Shown piece by piece: positions 26,911-37,869 of a stretch of DNA of 64,000 nucleotides (position 1 is its first letter; the number at the start of each line of letters is the position of its first letter). Made by a program: the position numbers and the translations under genes. Origin of the DNA: Progne subis subis (taxonomy: Eukaryota > Chordata > Aves > Passeriformes > Hirundinidae); assembly GCA_022316685.1 (NCBI GenBank), contig JAKJHU010000005.1, forward strand, positions 12,378,707-12,442,706, in the 5' to 3' direction. Below the pieces are notes generated by a model. The model saw only the letters and a program-made list of their open reading frames with translations, was not told the DNA's origin and did not search any database.

Positions 26911-28767
26911 TATTCCTACATGCTCCATGTAGAAATAACTCTGATTTTCCTTCGATAAATTCATCTCTTAGACCTTATTTTGAGCAAGTTTCCAGGCAAA
27001 TATAGCCCAGGCTATGTGGACAATACCACTGATATATGAGAGATGGTCTTCTCTGCCTTGGCCCACAGGTATCCCTTTAGCAGGAGGAAGTTTCCACCAT
27101 CTGTGTGTGGTTTCGAGGGTGGTGGGGACATCCTGTCTGCTCCTGCGCCCCTTTTCCTCCTGCACCAGCTGCCTGTTGCACCCTCATTCCTTACACTTCC
27201 TCAGCCCAAAGCAGCGTGGTGCTTGCATGGAGCTGAAAGGTACCTCAGCCTTCTCCTCTGGTCCTGAGCCAGGAACCCGGCTGTGCCACGTTTGCTTCAC
27301 CTGCACTGCACCACATCTCACTCCCTCCACCCCTCCAGGCACCAGGCAGGATTGGGTCCCACTCTGCTTCTGTGAGCCTGTGATAAATGACTGCTGGACA
27401 AACATCCACAGCTGGTGGGGCAGACACGACTTCTGGTAATTTTGCAAAGTGGTTTCCCTGCTCTAGCAGCATAAATGTCTCCTTGCTAGTGCTAAACTCC
27501 CAGAAGTTGTTTGCTTTCCATTTGGGAACATAAATCTTCTGCAGCCAACCAAACTCACTGACCAAGTATGTTCAAGATAAATCTTTCCTCTTGTGTGCAT
27601 TTTGGGCAGGGAAATGAAGACCAGATAAAATATTTTTTCTATTTCTCTATAAGAAAATGCTGTCTTTTGACTTTCACTTTATATGTTGATATTGGTGAGT
27701 TTTGTAATTTTCCACTAATCATTTTTGTGCTTTGTTTACCTGAGAGTCAGTTTCATAGCCAGGTAAAAGGACCTAAGGTAGACCAAAATAAATTTATAAC
27801 CCAATTTCTAATAATTATGAAATACATTTTTAATACATTTATATTTTGCGCAACAGGTTTGTGATCCTCTTTTTAAACATGCTCCCTTAGCACAAGGTAC
27901 AGTGGAGGAAATTATTTCTATGCAGGGATTTGAGATCTGCTTAATAAAACCACCTGGGGAACTAAAAAGGCCAGTATATGGCAATTCAGGTCCTATATAT
28001 CTGCATTCTTGAAGGAAAAAAAAAATACTTGATAAAGGTTATAGGATATCGCCTGAGGAAGAGCTTCAGGAGAAGACCTTTCTCCTTATGGCCTTCATCA
28101 TTTTCGTGCAAACTCATCAGTGTACATACACACAGACATATTTTTATGCAGACATAGATATATACACCTATGGCAGCAGGCAGTGGCAACTTTCATCCAA
28201 CTAGGAACTTTGTGTAGGTAGTTTTAAAGCTGAATGGAAGACAACAAGGACATTTCAAATACAGGATTTCTATCCTTAGGAAATAAGTAATGCAGGAACC
28301 TTACTATGGGGGGAAAAATATCTGATAGATCCATTATAGTTCCATATATGTAGGTCTTACTAAGATTACTTTGGTTACTGAAAAACCAGGCATAACCTTG
28401 TATTCGAAGTATCACTAGGCAGACCTATTTCTCTCATCAGGCTACACCAAGATCTCCCACACTGTCATATACAGAAGAGATCCATCATTAGCAATACTGG
28501 TATCAAAGTGAGAAATAGGATGTTGATTCTTGTGCAACAACAGTTTCCCGCTAGTATGAGTTTTTTTAATTATATGCTCATGGAACCAAACCCAGTTCTG
28601 AACTTGACTCACTCTGACTCAGTTAAGTTACCTGTTGTAATTTCCAAAAGACCTTTAATACTCACTGATCTTACTGCGAAGTTCTCAGTTCCAGTTTACG
28701 TAGGGTAAAATTTTCTTGTTGTGCAAAAAGTCCTACTGACTTCTGCGCTTGAAAAGGTAATTTTTTT

Positions 28768-28770
<3 letters not shown>

Positions 28771-28814
<44 letters not shown>
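28771..28814. repeat. T44 homopolymer
   Basis: Forty-four consecutive T, the longest homopolymer in the window, followed by AGTGACAGTACAGG. Length is likely polymorphic and may be imprecise in the assembly. Confidence 0.95.
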
Positions 28815-28816
<2 letters not shown>

Positions 28817-31500
28817 TGACAGTACAGGTGATCTCTGAAACATTATGACTAACAAAAGGTCAGGGATGAGTAGCCTAATTTTTCATCTGTGGATCATCAA
28901 TAGAGGTAAACACTGGATTTTCTACCCATATACTGGCTTTTGTTCTGCAAACTTTTTATTTGTCAATTTTCACAGCTTTCAGCTATGAATATGAAATAAA
29001 TAAATCTTGAGCCTTTCATGAATAATGTAATTAAAATGTAATGTAATGTAAAACTCGATTACACAGTGCCTTGCTGAACATAAACATCCCTTCCACTCAA
29101 AAATACAAACTGCAATATGCTGACACCCCTAAAAAAAAAAAAAAATCCAGTAAGAAAATTAACTTTTTGTGGCCCTGAAGAAAACCCACACTTTTTGAAC
29201 TTGGTATGTGACTTTTGGCTAAGCAGTTGTTTATTATTTTCCCTAGAGATGAGTAGTAGCAGTTACTTCTCTTACAGAAAGGAGCTGCAGTCTGTGCAAA
29301 TCTGCACAACGCCAAGGGACAAGAGCTCTGGAGGGTCATACTAAGTCTGGCGACAGACTGTGATGCAGCAGCCAGGGCACAGAAGCAGCAATGTGATATG
29401 AAGAGATAACCTGGTTCAAACTCACTTAATTCTCAACTGTTCAAGGAATTTTGGTATGTTCTTTTATCAGCAGGTATTTGTGCTAGATCATCTATTGCTT
29501 CTGACCCCCGTGCTAGTTAAAAACTTGAATGCCATCCTTGTTGTCCACTTGGTTACCTTGTCAAGCATGTGACCATCTATATGTCAAAAAAAATTTGATC
29601 CGGGCAGGTAATGTGGTAGCTCATGGATTTGGTACAGAAAACGAAGGCCTATGAGGCAGGGACAACAAGATTGTGTTTAGAAAAAATGATAAATGCACTG
29701 TTAAGCCAGAGTAGAGCCAATATAGCTGATGGAATAATGCTATGCTTTTTCAATGATCCAAATATACTTTTTTTTTTTTTTTTCTTGATAGGATAATTTA
29801 TTCCCACAGACCTTCTGTTATAGAGCATCATCTGTCCTCCTTCGGCTGATCAGCTGCCAGGAGAGAAACCTGAAGGTGACAAACACTGTAGCTTCTTCTG
29901 CCATTTTGACAGGGTGTGGCTGTGGGTTTACATATAAAACTCTTTTGTCTTTCCTCTGCGGTCATGGGAGGATGCATATTGCTGTGCCTAAGACTGTGGA
30001 ACCAAGATCATGGTCCATATTGAGCTCTGCGTTGTCAGGCAAATTGGTCTGAGAGCCCTTTGAAAACCTGGCCTGCAAGAGGAAACAAAAAAGGAAGTAA
30101 ACAAACAAAACAGGGAATCAGCAAACAATTGGTCTGAATCATCTTCTCAAATCAAATCACTTACACCACTAGGAAATGGTAATAAAAGAAAAACTGTGCA
30201 CTTCTGGAGAGCTGGTAGCCTGGTCCTTGGCAGAGAGATGAATTCCATGCAAGGCTGCAAGCAGAGAAAAGGAATGGACATCTTTCCTATAGTTGATACT
30301 CACTAAAAACTCATAAACTAACATACAGAGCATCTGAAGTCATTCAAAGAAGAAGTTCCATTTTTAAATCTGACATTGCTAGAAATCAAACAGAGGGTTT
30401 TGTTTCTTTGTTTGGTTTTTAATTATTTATTTTGGCAATGTATATTGGTTTTTAACAAGAATACCTTATTCTATAGACAGAACTTCTAATTGTGTCATGC
30501 CAGTGGTCTACTAGTTAATCTCATCTCAGATAAAGATCAGATTAAGGTGATGCAATCATGACAAAGATCAACTCAAAGACAGCTGCAATCTCTTGAAAAG
30601 AGTAGCACAGGTAAGCAATGTGGCTAGGATCCTTTTGAGAAACAGGAGACATGATGCCCTTCCCCTGTCAGCCCCATTTCATTTGTCCAGAGCAGGCTGT
30701 AAGGCAGTTTATGTTGGGGGACAACAGGTAGTAAAAGAATAGAGAGTCATTGCAATGTTGTCCTGCTTAAAAAACAAATTAATAGATTTGTCACCTTCAA
30801 AAATTACAAAAAATACTGAATATTAATAATGGATTTGTTGGATTTGTAATCTGATAGCAAGTGACCATTTCTGCATGTCTTCCTCACAAAATATGGTGCT
30901 CATCTAACCCAAATCATGCAGAGGGTCTGGCCCAAGATCTGTGACAGAGAAGGATGACAGCAGATGAGTGTTCCAAACACCAAGAGTGAGAGACATTTGC
31001 TATCCTGCCTGCAACCTAGGGAAGAAGCATCTGTGTAGTTAAAACAAGCGCTGTTACATGAACCCATGTGAAACCATTAGCAGGGCACACAGCAAGGTCT
31101 ATCTGTTTACTCAGACCTCTGTGAGGGGGGAGAGCTGCTGTTTTGTTGTTTTTTAAGTATGAATGGCAGATGATTCAATAGGGAATCAGGAAACTTTTGG
31201 TGGTTGCACCAACATTAAAGCTGTGAGGAACTGCATTTTAATCTTTCAAATAGGCAGAGAAGTTAACTGACACCTGCTATATTTCACAAACTAGAAAGCA
31301 AACAGAGAAAGCAGCTTGAACGAGTTAACTTTATAATAAAGAACTAAAAATATACCTTCAACCATCATGTAACAAAAAAAACCCCAAAAAACCCCACAAA
31401 AACCAAAAACACCAAAAACCCAACAAATTATGCTTTTTAGGTGCACACCCCCCTTTATTTAACTACTGGTTGCCCCAAACTAGAACTGGAAGTAAAGCTC
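28815..31500. other. Gene-free intergenic sequence (proximal part)
   Basis: AT-rich unique sequence leading up to the CpG-rich CNKSR3 promoter region. It has short A- and T-runs (A15 at 29131, T16 at 29768) and nothing I recognise as a gene or repeat family. Confidence 0.6.
31372..31428. repeat. A/C-rich low-complexity stretch
   Basis: Alternating runs of A and CCC/CC over about 57 bp, shortly upstream of the small CpG-rich patch. Confidence 0.85.
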
Positions 31501-31519
31501 TTCCTGATTCCAAGAGGGG

Positions 31520-31720
31520 TCTGCAGCAGTGCGTGCCAGAAGGCAGCTGTTCGTGCCGCGGTGGGAAAGCTGGGCACGGCACAGCTGGGCGCTGCACAGC
31601 CACGCACGGAGCAGACAACCCCTGTCCCAGAGAGCTTACATTTCAACTGCATGACTGGGGATAACAGATGGGTCGAGGTGGGAGACGATGAAAACAGTGC
31701 GATACTGGACAGTCTCAAGT
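31520..31720. promoter_or_regulatory. Small CpG-rich patch about 1 kb upstream of CNKSR3
   Basis: About ten CpG dinucleotides occur in 200 bp, well above the surrounding AT-rich sequence. The patch overlaps chance ORFs on both strands. It may be an upstream regulatory element or island satellite; nothing here identifies a gene. Confidence 0.4.
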
Positions 31721-32397
31721 CCCAGCTGCTTGCCCCTCTCTAATATTGCCAAGTTAAAATTTCACAGTTTTACTGTCACGGCAGAGGTTACTGCGTTTCT
31801 TTCTCACTGAAGAAGAGGAGCAGTGGGACATTCGTGCATGCTACAAAAGGGCTTCGGGCTGGAATTTGCCGCTGAACCAGACAGTATTGTGATAGACACA
31901 GTAAAAACTCCTGTTTTCTTCACGTTTCCTTGCTGCACGGAAGAGCGTTTGCAAGGCCGAGTTACATGCTCAGTGCTAGGGAAGGGCAGAGGCCGGTAGG
32001 CTGACACAGAGCTCTGAAGGTCAGCCCTTCAGCCTCTGAGACTGACACTCAGTAGGGATTTACATGGGCTTCAGGGGGCAGCCAGGACACAAGCGACACG
32101 TTTTCCGCGAGGAAAGCGAGTCTGAAGCGTAGCTGATGGCTTAATGCACCTCCCAAGAGAAGGCAGCAAAATAAAAGTAAACTCTTCCGGCGAAACAGCC
32201 TCCACACCCAAGGACGCTTTTAAGCGAAGGATTCAGAAACAAAAACCCCAAATGCCAATACGGGGACAAGCGTGGTTCAAGGCAGTTGCTGCTAAAATTG
32301 CCCCAAGGCTGTGACTCACACTGAGCCACCACCGAAGCGGGGTGCAGCGCCTGGCCGCCGCTCCACCCCACGGCCCGCCCGCCGCTCCCGGGGAAGG

Positions 32398-32703
32398 ATG
32401 CCGGGCGGCTCCCGAATCGCCTCTCTCCGGACCTGTCGGAGCGGGAAACCCACGAACTTTTTTCTCGGCACCTCCCCAAGCACGAGGCCGGCCCGGCCCG
32501 GGCGGGACACGGCACCTGGGGGCGGAGCGGCAGCGAGGCGGGCCCTGCCGCGGCCGGCGGGAGGAGCTGGGCCGGGGAAGGGGCGGCCCGGAGCGGCGCT
32601 GCCGGGATGTGAGCGTGAGAGGGGGCAAATCCGCGGCCCGAGGAGCTGCGGTCTGTCGCGGGGGCTGGTGCCGGCGGGCTCGCACCCGCCATGGAGCCGG
32701 TGA
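32398..32703 (+). promoter_or_regulatory. Potential overlapping upstream ORF extending past the CNKSR3 start
   Basis: An ATG at 32398 opens a frame that stays open through the GC-rich region and ends at TGA 32701-32703, overlapping the CNKSR3 ATG in a different frame. It matters only if some transcripts start upstream of 32398; such transcripts would translate CNKSR3 poorly. The frame may equally be a GC-content artefact. Confidence 0.3.
32607..32612 (+). promoter_or_regulatory. Start-stop minimal upstream ORF (ATGTGA) in the presumed 5' UTR
   Basis: An ATG immediately followed by TGA lies 79 nt upstream of the CNKSR3 start codon. If transcription starts upstream of it, ribosomes could stall on this minimal uORF and lower main-ORF translation. 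The context has G at -3 (GGGATGT) but T at +4, moderate for initiation. Function is inferred. Confidence 0.45.
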
Positions 32704-32742
32704 CCAAGTGGAGCCCGAAGCAAGTGGTGGACTGGACTAAGG
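32691..32742 (+). CDS. CNKSR3: CNKSR3 coding exon 1 (residues 1-17 plus first base of codon 18)
   Basis: The exon encodes MEPVTKWSPKQVVDWTK and ends after the first G of a glycine codon (phase 1). The ATG lies in a strong Kozak context: CCCGCC before it (G at -3) and G at +4. It is the conserved CNK start, with the SAM domain beginning at W7. The donor at 32743 reads G|GTAAGGG, a good consensus. Residue 17 is lysine where I recall arginine in human CNKSR3, a conservative change. The exon sits inside the CpG island, as expected for a first exon. Open frames of 100-270 codons on both strands here are by-products of high GC and are not annotated. Confidence 0.95.
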
Positions 32743-33185
32743 GTAAGGGGGAGTCGGCCCTCCCGTCTGAGCACTGGCAGAACTTTCCGACGGCGCGCTG
32801 AGGGTGCCCCGCTGCCGCCGCGGCTCCTCTCCCCCGGCGGGGCGGCTGCGCGGGCGGCGGGGGGAGCGCGGCCTTGGCCAGCGCCGGCCCCGGCCGAGCC
32901 CCGGGGCTCCTCGGCGTGGTGTTCTGGAGCTGGCGGCTTCCCGCGCCCTCCTGCCGGCGCTCCTCCGTGCCGACTTACGCCTGCTTCGCCTTGCGGGGTA
33001 TTCGGTGTTTTGGTTCTTTTTCTGACATTGGGAAAGAGAAAGTTTTGCAGCGAGACTGGCTGACTGCAGGTCCGTCTGTCGTGGGGTCTCTGGCCATGGC
33101 TCGGTCCCCTTCTCCCTGTGTTCGTCTTGACTAGCATGATTCCATGGGGAGGGGATTACCGTGCTCCTTCAGGCAGAGAGGATCG

Positions 33186-33228
33186 TGGAATCACAGAGTC
33201 GTTCAGGTCGGGAAAGTCCCGCGAAAAG
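33186..33228 (-). mobile_element. Short diverged CR1 3' tail, - orientation
   Basis: GGAATCACAGAGTCGTTCAG followed by GTCGGGAAAGTCCC resembles the reverse complement of a CR1 3' terminus (GAATCACAGAATC..AGGTTGGAAAAGACC). It sits about 440 bp inside intron 1 between CpG-rich blocks and retains several CpGs. Confidence 0.55.
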
Positions 33229-33339
33229 TTAACTTTCAGCTTCTCAAGCGAAATCCATTCATGGTTCGAAAAAACTTCAGGTTTGTGAGCTAAGCGAGAA
33301 GTTTTTAAACTAGCTCAACTGAGCAAGAACTCTTTATCC

Positions 33340-33730
33340 TCTTTAGCGGTGATGGGACTGAAGCCCTGAGCTCCAGCTCGGTTAGGTGAATAGCGGCCCT
33401 TTCGTCCGCCAGTCTGTCCGTCCATCCCTCCCACTCCTCATCTCTCGGGTGTGTGCTTGTGTCTCTCCCTCTCCCGCCAGCAAAAGCACCTTCCTCAGCT
33501 TCGAGGTGTGTTTGCAGTGCTGACAGCAGCAAAAGCCTCGGCGGGACCGCGGTGTGCCGCTCGCCTGCCCCTGCCCCAGCCCGGGGAGCGGGAGGGGGGC
33601 TCCTGCCGCGGGCACTTCGGCGGCGCTCGGTGTTACCGGGGCTGCCCATGAGGGCAGCTTCAGCTTCGGCTTGTCATACTTCGCTTGGACTCTGCGAGCG
33701 CTCCCCGAATGCCGACCGGGGTGTTGCTGT
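33340..33730. promoter_or_regulatory. Secondary CpG-rich block at the start of intron 1
   Basis: After a less CpG-rich interval, CpG density rises again in intron 1, roughly 600-1000 nt downstream of the start codon. It could be a shore of the same island or an alternative promoter or enhancer. No alternative CNKSR3 first coding exon was recognised in it. Confidence 0.6.
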
Positions 33731-35375
33731 CGCAGTTCCCGCTCTACAGGGAATGAATCAAAAGGGAACTGGAGCTATGAGTTAGGTGAGGGATTTATGA
33801 CTTCTGGAGTGTACGTCTCTCCCTTTTTTTTTTTTTTTTCCTTGCAGCATTACGTTTTAGCGTGATCCTCTTTGGTTACGTAAAGTATTTTCACAGGCTT
33901 AGCTGGAGTTTAAGTTGATGAGAAGTTAGGCGTGTTTTGAGAGGTGAAAGTTTGCCCGGGTTAGAAGCGGCGTTCGCTCCCAGCAGCCATTACTGCCGTG
34001 TCTCAGGACCATAATGCTGCTTGGACCGCCTGCCTGCCTGTGGTCAGCGCTTGGCAGCAGCGCGGCTCAAAACAGGCAAATTTGGAAAGCAGACTCGTAT
34101 TTTCAGACAGCGAGAGATGGATGCTCCCAGCCCTCCTGAGCGTGAACATGTGCCTGAAGGGGCCGGTGCCAGTGAGGGACTGTCCAAGCAGCCTTTGTGA
34201 GGAGAGGATTCCACAAAAACGTGCTGTGAAGTTATGCGTTAACATATAAATAATTTCCCCAGAAAGATCTCTCTTTTTTGTGCTTGGAATTGGTTTAAAC
34301 AGCAGTGCATTGTTCCAATAAAATAAGCGTTTTGCTTTGGCATGTGGAATATTTATACAAAGCTTTTCCCTCATTGTGTTTTTTCTCTTGGGTGCTGGAA
34401 GTTTGTTACCTTGCCAGATGAAAGAGTAAGCCTGCTAATCATTTAAAAAGCTTTTATTATTCTTAAGCATGCTTGGCTTCCTTTCTTGCATAATTTATTT
34501 TACTTGCAGGTTCCTTGAACAGGTTACTCTTCAGCTGGACCCTCAATTAGTGTTATGCAGAATAATCTGAGGGCTGGCTGTAGTTGGGAGGTGGATCTTC
34601 TGACTAATGCAGACACGTGTACTTTGAAATGTAAAGGAATAGATTAAAGGCTGCTGGTGACTTTTGTTTGTGCTTTTGTTTTCCAGTTTCTAGGTAAGCG
34701 TTCGACTTGTTCAGTACGTAGAGTCATTTTATGTCACTCCCTGCATGACAAGACTGTAATAAAGAAATGAGATGTGGAAAATATTTCTTTATGGTTATAC
34801 TTTCATCTCTGCGTATGAAAATAGACTCTTTAATAGCTAGCTAACAGCCTTATTAGCACAATGTTCCATAGTTTATTTTCAATCCAAAATAGTTATTTTC
34901 TGTGTGGTTCACAACCATCGGGTTTCATGTTTGACCAAGACCAATTTAATTTAACCTTATGAATATTACATTTAATTCTCAAGGTTAGTTTTATGAAACA
35001 AGTGATTGGAGGGAGCTTATGCTCTTTGTTTTCTTGCACGTGCCTTCTGTGAGAAGTGAGGCTATGATCTTAACTGAACTGGTTGAACTCTGGGAAAAAT
35101 TATTTGTCTGGTGATATCTGCTGCCAGTAGTTAGTGCTGTGGTGCCATGGAGATGTATTTTAGGAGCATGACGTAAAAAAAAAAAACAACTGCTGGGAGA
35201 TGCCAGCTCTCAGTGGGGAGATTGGTTTTGCAGATAATGATTCTTATCATACAGTGATAAAAAATATCTTGGCAAAATGTAGAGATTGGTGGAAATAAGG
35301 GGTCTGACTCAGTCCATTTTAATGTTCAATGTGAAACTGAGAATATTTGTTCTGGAACATTTCTCTTTCTCTTCT

Positions 35376-35438
35376 CCCCCCCCGCCCCCCCGTCAAACTT
35401 CGGAAAAATTGATTTTTTTTTTTTTTTTTTTTTTTTTT
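35376..35438. repeat. C8-G-C7 tract followed by T26 homopolymer
   Basis: A C-run interrupted by one G (35376-35391), a short unique spacer and 26 consecutive T (35413-35438), all in intron 1. Together they make the non-template strand strongly pyrimidine-rich. Confidence 0.9.
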
Positions 35439-36065
35439 CCAAACCAAAAGGAATAATGGAAATTTATCCTTTCCCATGAAACAAACTCCTAAAAGCAAAG
35501 TCCCAAAGTGGGCTGTATGACCACTGCTGGACAGCTTATTTGCTCTTGGTCAACTTAACTTACTTTTCCTTTTTTTTTAACTGCTTCTAAGTAACTTTTT
35601 TTAACAAGGCAACTCTTGTTCTGAAGAGTTTTGCTCTGAGATTTTGAGTTGTTCAGTCCTTGGTAAATACTGTAAGCAGCATTTATGTAGAATTTAAAAT
35701 AGAACCTATCAAGAAGTAGTAAGCTGAACATAAATATTTTTAGATATTTGTAGTCTGGTTTTAAATAAAAAGTGCTCTGTTCATTGTTTCCAACTATAGC
35801 TGATACAAAACACAGTTGCTTGTCTGCTCTTGCTAATTCAGCCTAGAATGCTGCTATTTTTTGTGAACAAGGGTGTTTTTTCTGGCACAGGGTGCTGTAC
35901 TGGCAATAGCAGCTAATAAGAGCTGGTCTAGTTAAACTGAAGCTGCAGAGGAAGAGTTGTGTTTTCATTGTTAGCAATTTTCTATGCATGTGAAGCATTT
36001 CTCAAGCTTTGACCAAGGATGTGATAACTTTTAGCTACAGCATCAATGTTTGAAAATTATCTGAT

Positions 36066-36091
36066 TTTTATTTATTTATTTATTAATTTTT
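36066..36091. repeat. (TTTA)n / T-rich microsatellite
   Basis: Several TTTA units passing into a T-run, in intron 1. Confidence 0.85.
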
Positions 36092-37850
36092 TTCTGTAAG
36101 CACCACCTCAGCTTCTGTCTGGAAGAAGTGATGGTGTAGTTTCAAGTTTCTCTTACAGCACAATTAATTCAGATAGCATTTAGGGGCCATATTCAGCCAT
36201 GAAAAAGTATGGATTTGCCTAGGATGCTGTGCTGATTTACTTGTGCCTGGGCTGGCATGGAGTTTATGCTCTTTGAACAAAATTGTCTGCACTGTTTCCT
36301 ACCTCTGCTGAGAAGGTGTTTTTGGGGTTTGTTTCTCTGGGTTGTTTTGAGTTGATCCTTGTTGTGGTACAGACTAACATCTGGATAGTGTTGTAGTTTA
36401 CTTGTGTTCTTGCTTTTGTGCAATGTAAGATGCTTGGGGGCTCAAAGTCCTCACCTGTATATCACAACATTCTTGTGTGCCTGAATTTCTTGAGATTTCC
36501 TCAAGAGGTATTCCTGGAGTTATTCAGCTTGTTGCAGGGCCAGGTGAGTGGCCATAGAAGTTGCAGCACATACGTAGTACACTGTATAAAAATGACTTAA
36601 TTTTACCAGCATAAAGATAATTGATGGTATGGTGAAACTTTTTCTGGTCTCAGAAGCCCCTGGCTACTGGAAACCCTTCAGGTGAGGTCCTTCCTCAAAA
36701 GATGTGAGGAAGAGGAAAGCAGCGTTTGGCATAGAGCTCCTGTGTGAGAAATGTCACTGTCATCTTAGAGAGCATCGCTGTGCCTCTTCTTTGTTTGCTG
36801 TAGCCTGATCTGTCTCTTCCCTCTTTCCCCAGGCTTCACGTGCTTGTGTGAGTTGTGACTTCAAGCAAAATTTTACATGGTAAAGACAGTTTGACGTGCT
36901 TGTGGTTAGAAGCCTCTGTTGTTGTGAGGCTCCATTACAGTCTGGTCTTTGTCACTGGAGCTGTAGATTCAGCTGGCTGGGGATCATGCATCTGCTTCAG
37001 GCTCATTATTACACTCCAGGTTCAGTTATTCCCTTTCTTAGTAGCTCATGGACATTACTTATCCTGCATATGTCATGAAATACTCAGATTTCCATTCCTG
37101 GTAAAGCTGTTGGGCAACTACATTTATAGGTATGTCTGGGAGAAGAGGGAGAAATATGCTAATTTATTAATAGTTAGCAATTAATCGTGAGGGCCTGGTG
37201 TTCTTTTTTTAGAGCTATCTTGCTTTCCCAGGGAGATTTCAACAAGGTCAGTCGCGTCAGTCTGTGTGCTGGGAGCTGCAAACCAGAGCTGGATTTTAGA
37301 ACAGAATATGAGTGATGCTGAGCACTGGAGTTATTTTTTAGCTTTTCTTTTTAGGCACTCTCAAGTGAATGCCATTGTGTTCAAGTTATTTGGGAAAATC
37401 TAACACTAAGAAACTGCTAGTTATTTTGTAAGACAGGAGTATTTTGCTTTTGTTGAGGAATAACAGGGAACACTGCCCATGCCTGGGATACAGGCAATCT
37501 CTTTCCTCTTTCCTAACATTTTCTTGGTTACCTAAAAACACTCTAACACTTATTATTTAGATCAGAAAATTGAACAACCATTCTTTGCACATCCAAGCTT
37601 GCCCATAATGTTTTACTAGCAAAAGCTGGAATGTACTAAACACATCTATTTATATTTATTTGTGGGCTGAAACAAAGTAAAAACTTGCACAACAAGTTTG
37701 TACTACTGCAGTCTTCAAGTTATCGGTGCATTGTTCCATTTTCATACATGCATTTATGTATGAAAACATAAATCAAAGTTGGCCTCTGTTCATCTGTTTG
37801 GATCACGTTTTCATGGGTTTTACTGTGTTGCACTTTCTTGTGGGTTGTGA

Positions 37851-37869
37851 TTTTTTTTTTTTTTTTTTT
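37851..37869. repeat. T19 homopolymer
   Basis: Nineteen consecutive T in intron 1, followed by CCCCTTGATC. Confidence 0.9.

Larger units (their letters stand above)
11536..28770. other. Gene-free intergenic sequence (middle part)
   Basis: AT-rich unique sequence containing the simple repeats and tandem duplication listed separately, plus a GC-richer patch at about 27050-27420. I recognised no gene, CR1, LTR or tRNA/rRNA sequence. Confidence 0.6.
32230..33000. promoter_or_regulatory. CpG island containing the CNKSR3 promoter and exon 1
   Basis: Sequence changes abruptly from AT-rich to very GC- and CpG-rich, with dense CpG from about 32325 through the first intron bases. GC boxes compatible with Sp1/KLF binding occur at 32519-32528 (GGGGCGGAGC) and 32580-32589 (GGGGCGGCCC), 100-170 nt before the start codon. 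I see no TATA box at a suitable distance, so a dispersed TATA-less promoter is likely. The extent is a visual estimate; computing GC fraction and CpG observed/expected would set the edges. Confidence 0.9.

Noticed and set aside
27014..27439. 141-codon + frame with an ATG in a GC-richer patch
   Set aside because: Composition is Cys/Ser/Pro/His-rich as expected from GC-rich non-coding DNA. Long overlapping frames exist on the opposite strand and no family is recognised.
31441..31743. 100-codon + frame upstream of the promoter, considered as a small upstream gene
   Set aside because: It lies in the small CpG-rich patch, its first candidate start is GTG, and frames are open on both strands; no family is recognised.
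32316..33137. 273-codon open frame on the - strand across the CpG island, plus 130-190 codon frames in other phases
   Set aside because: Stop codons are rare in GC-rich DNA, so several frames on both strands are open together. The translations are Arg/Pro/Ala/Gly-rich without domains, and the real CNKSR3 exon occupies the + strand.
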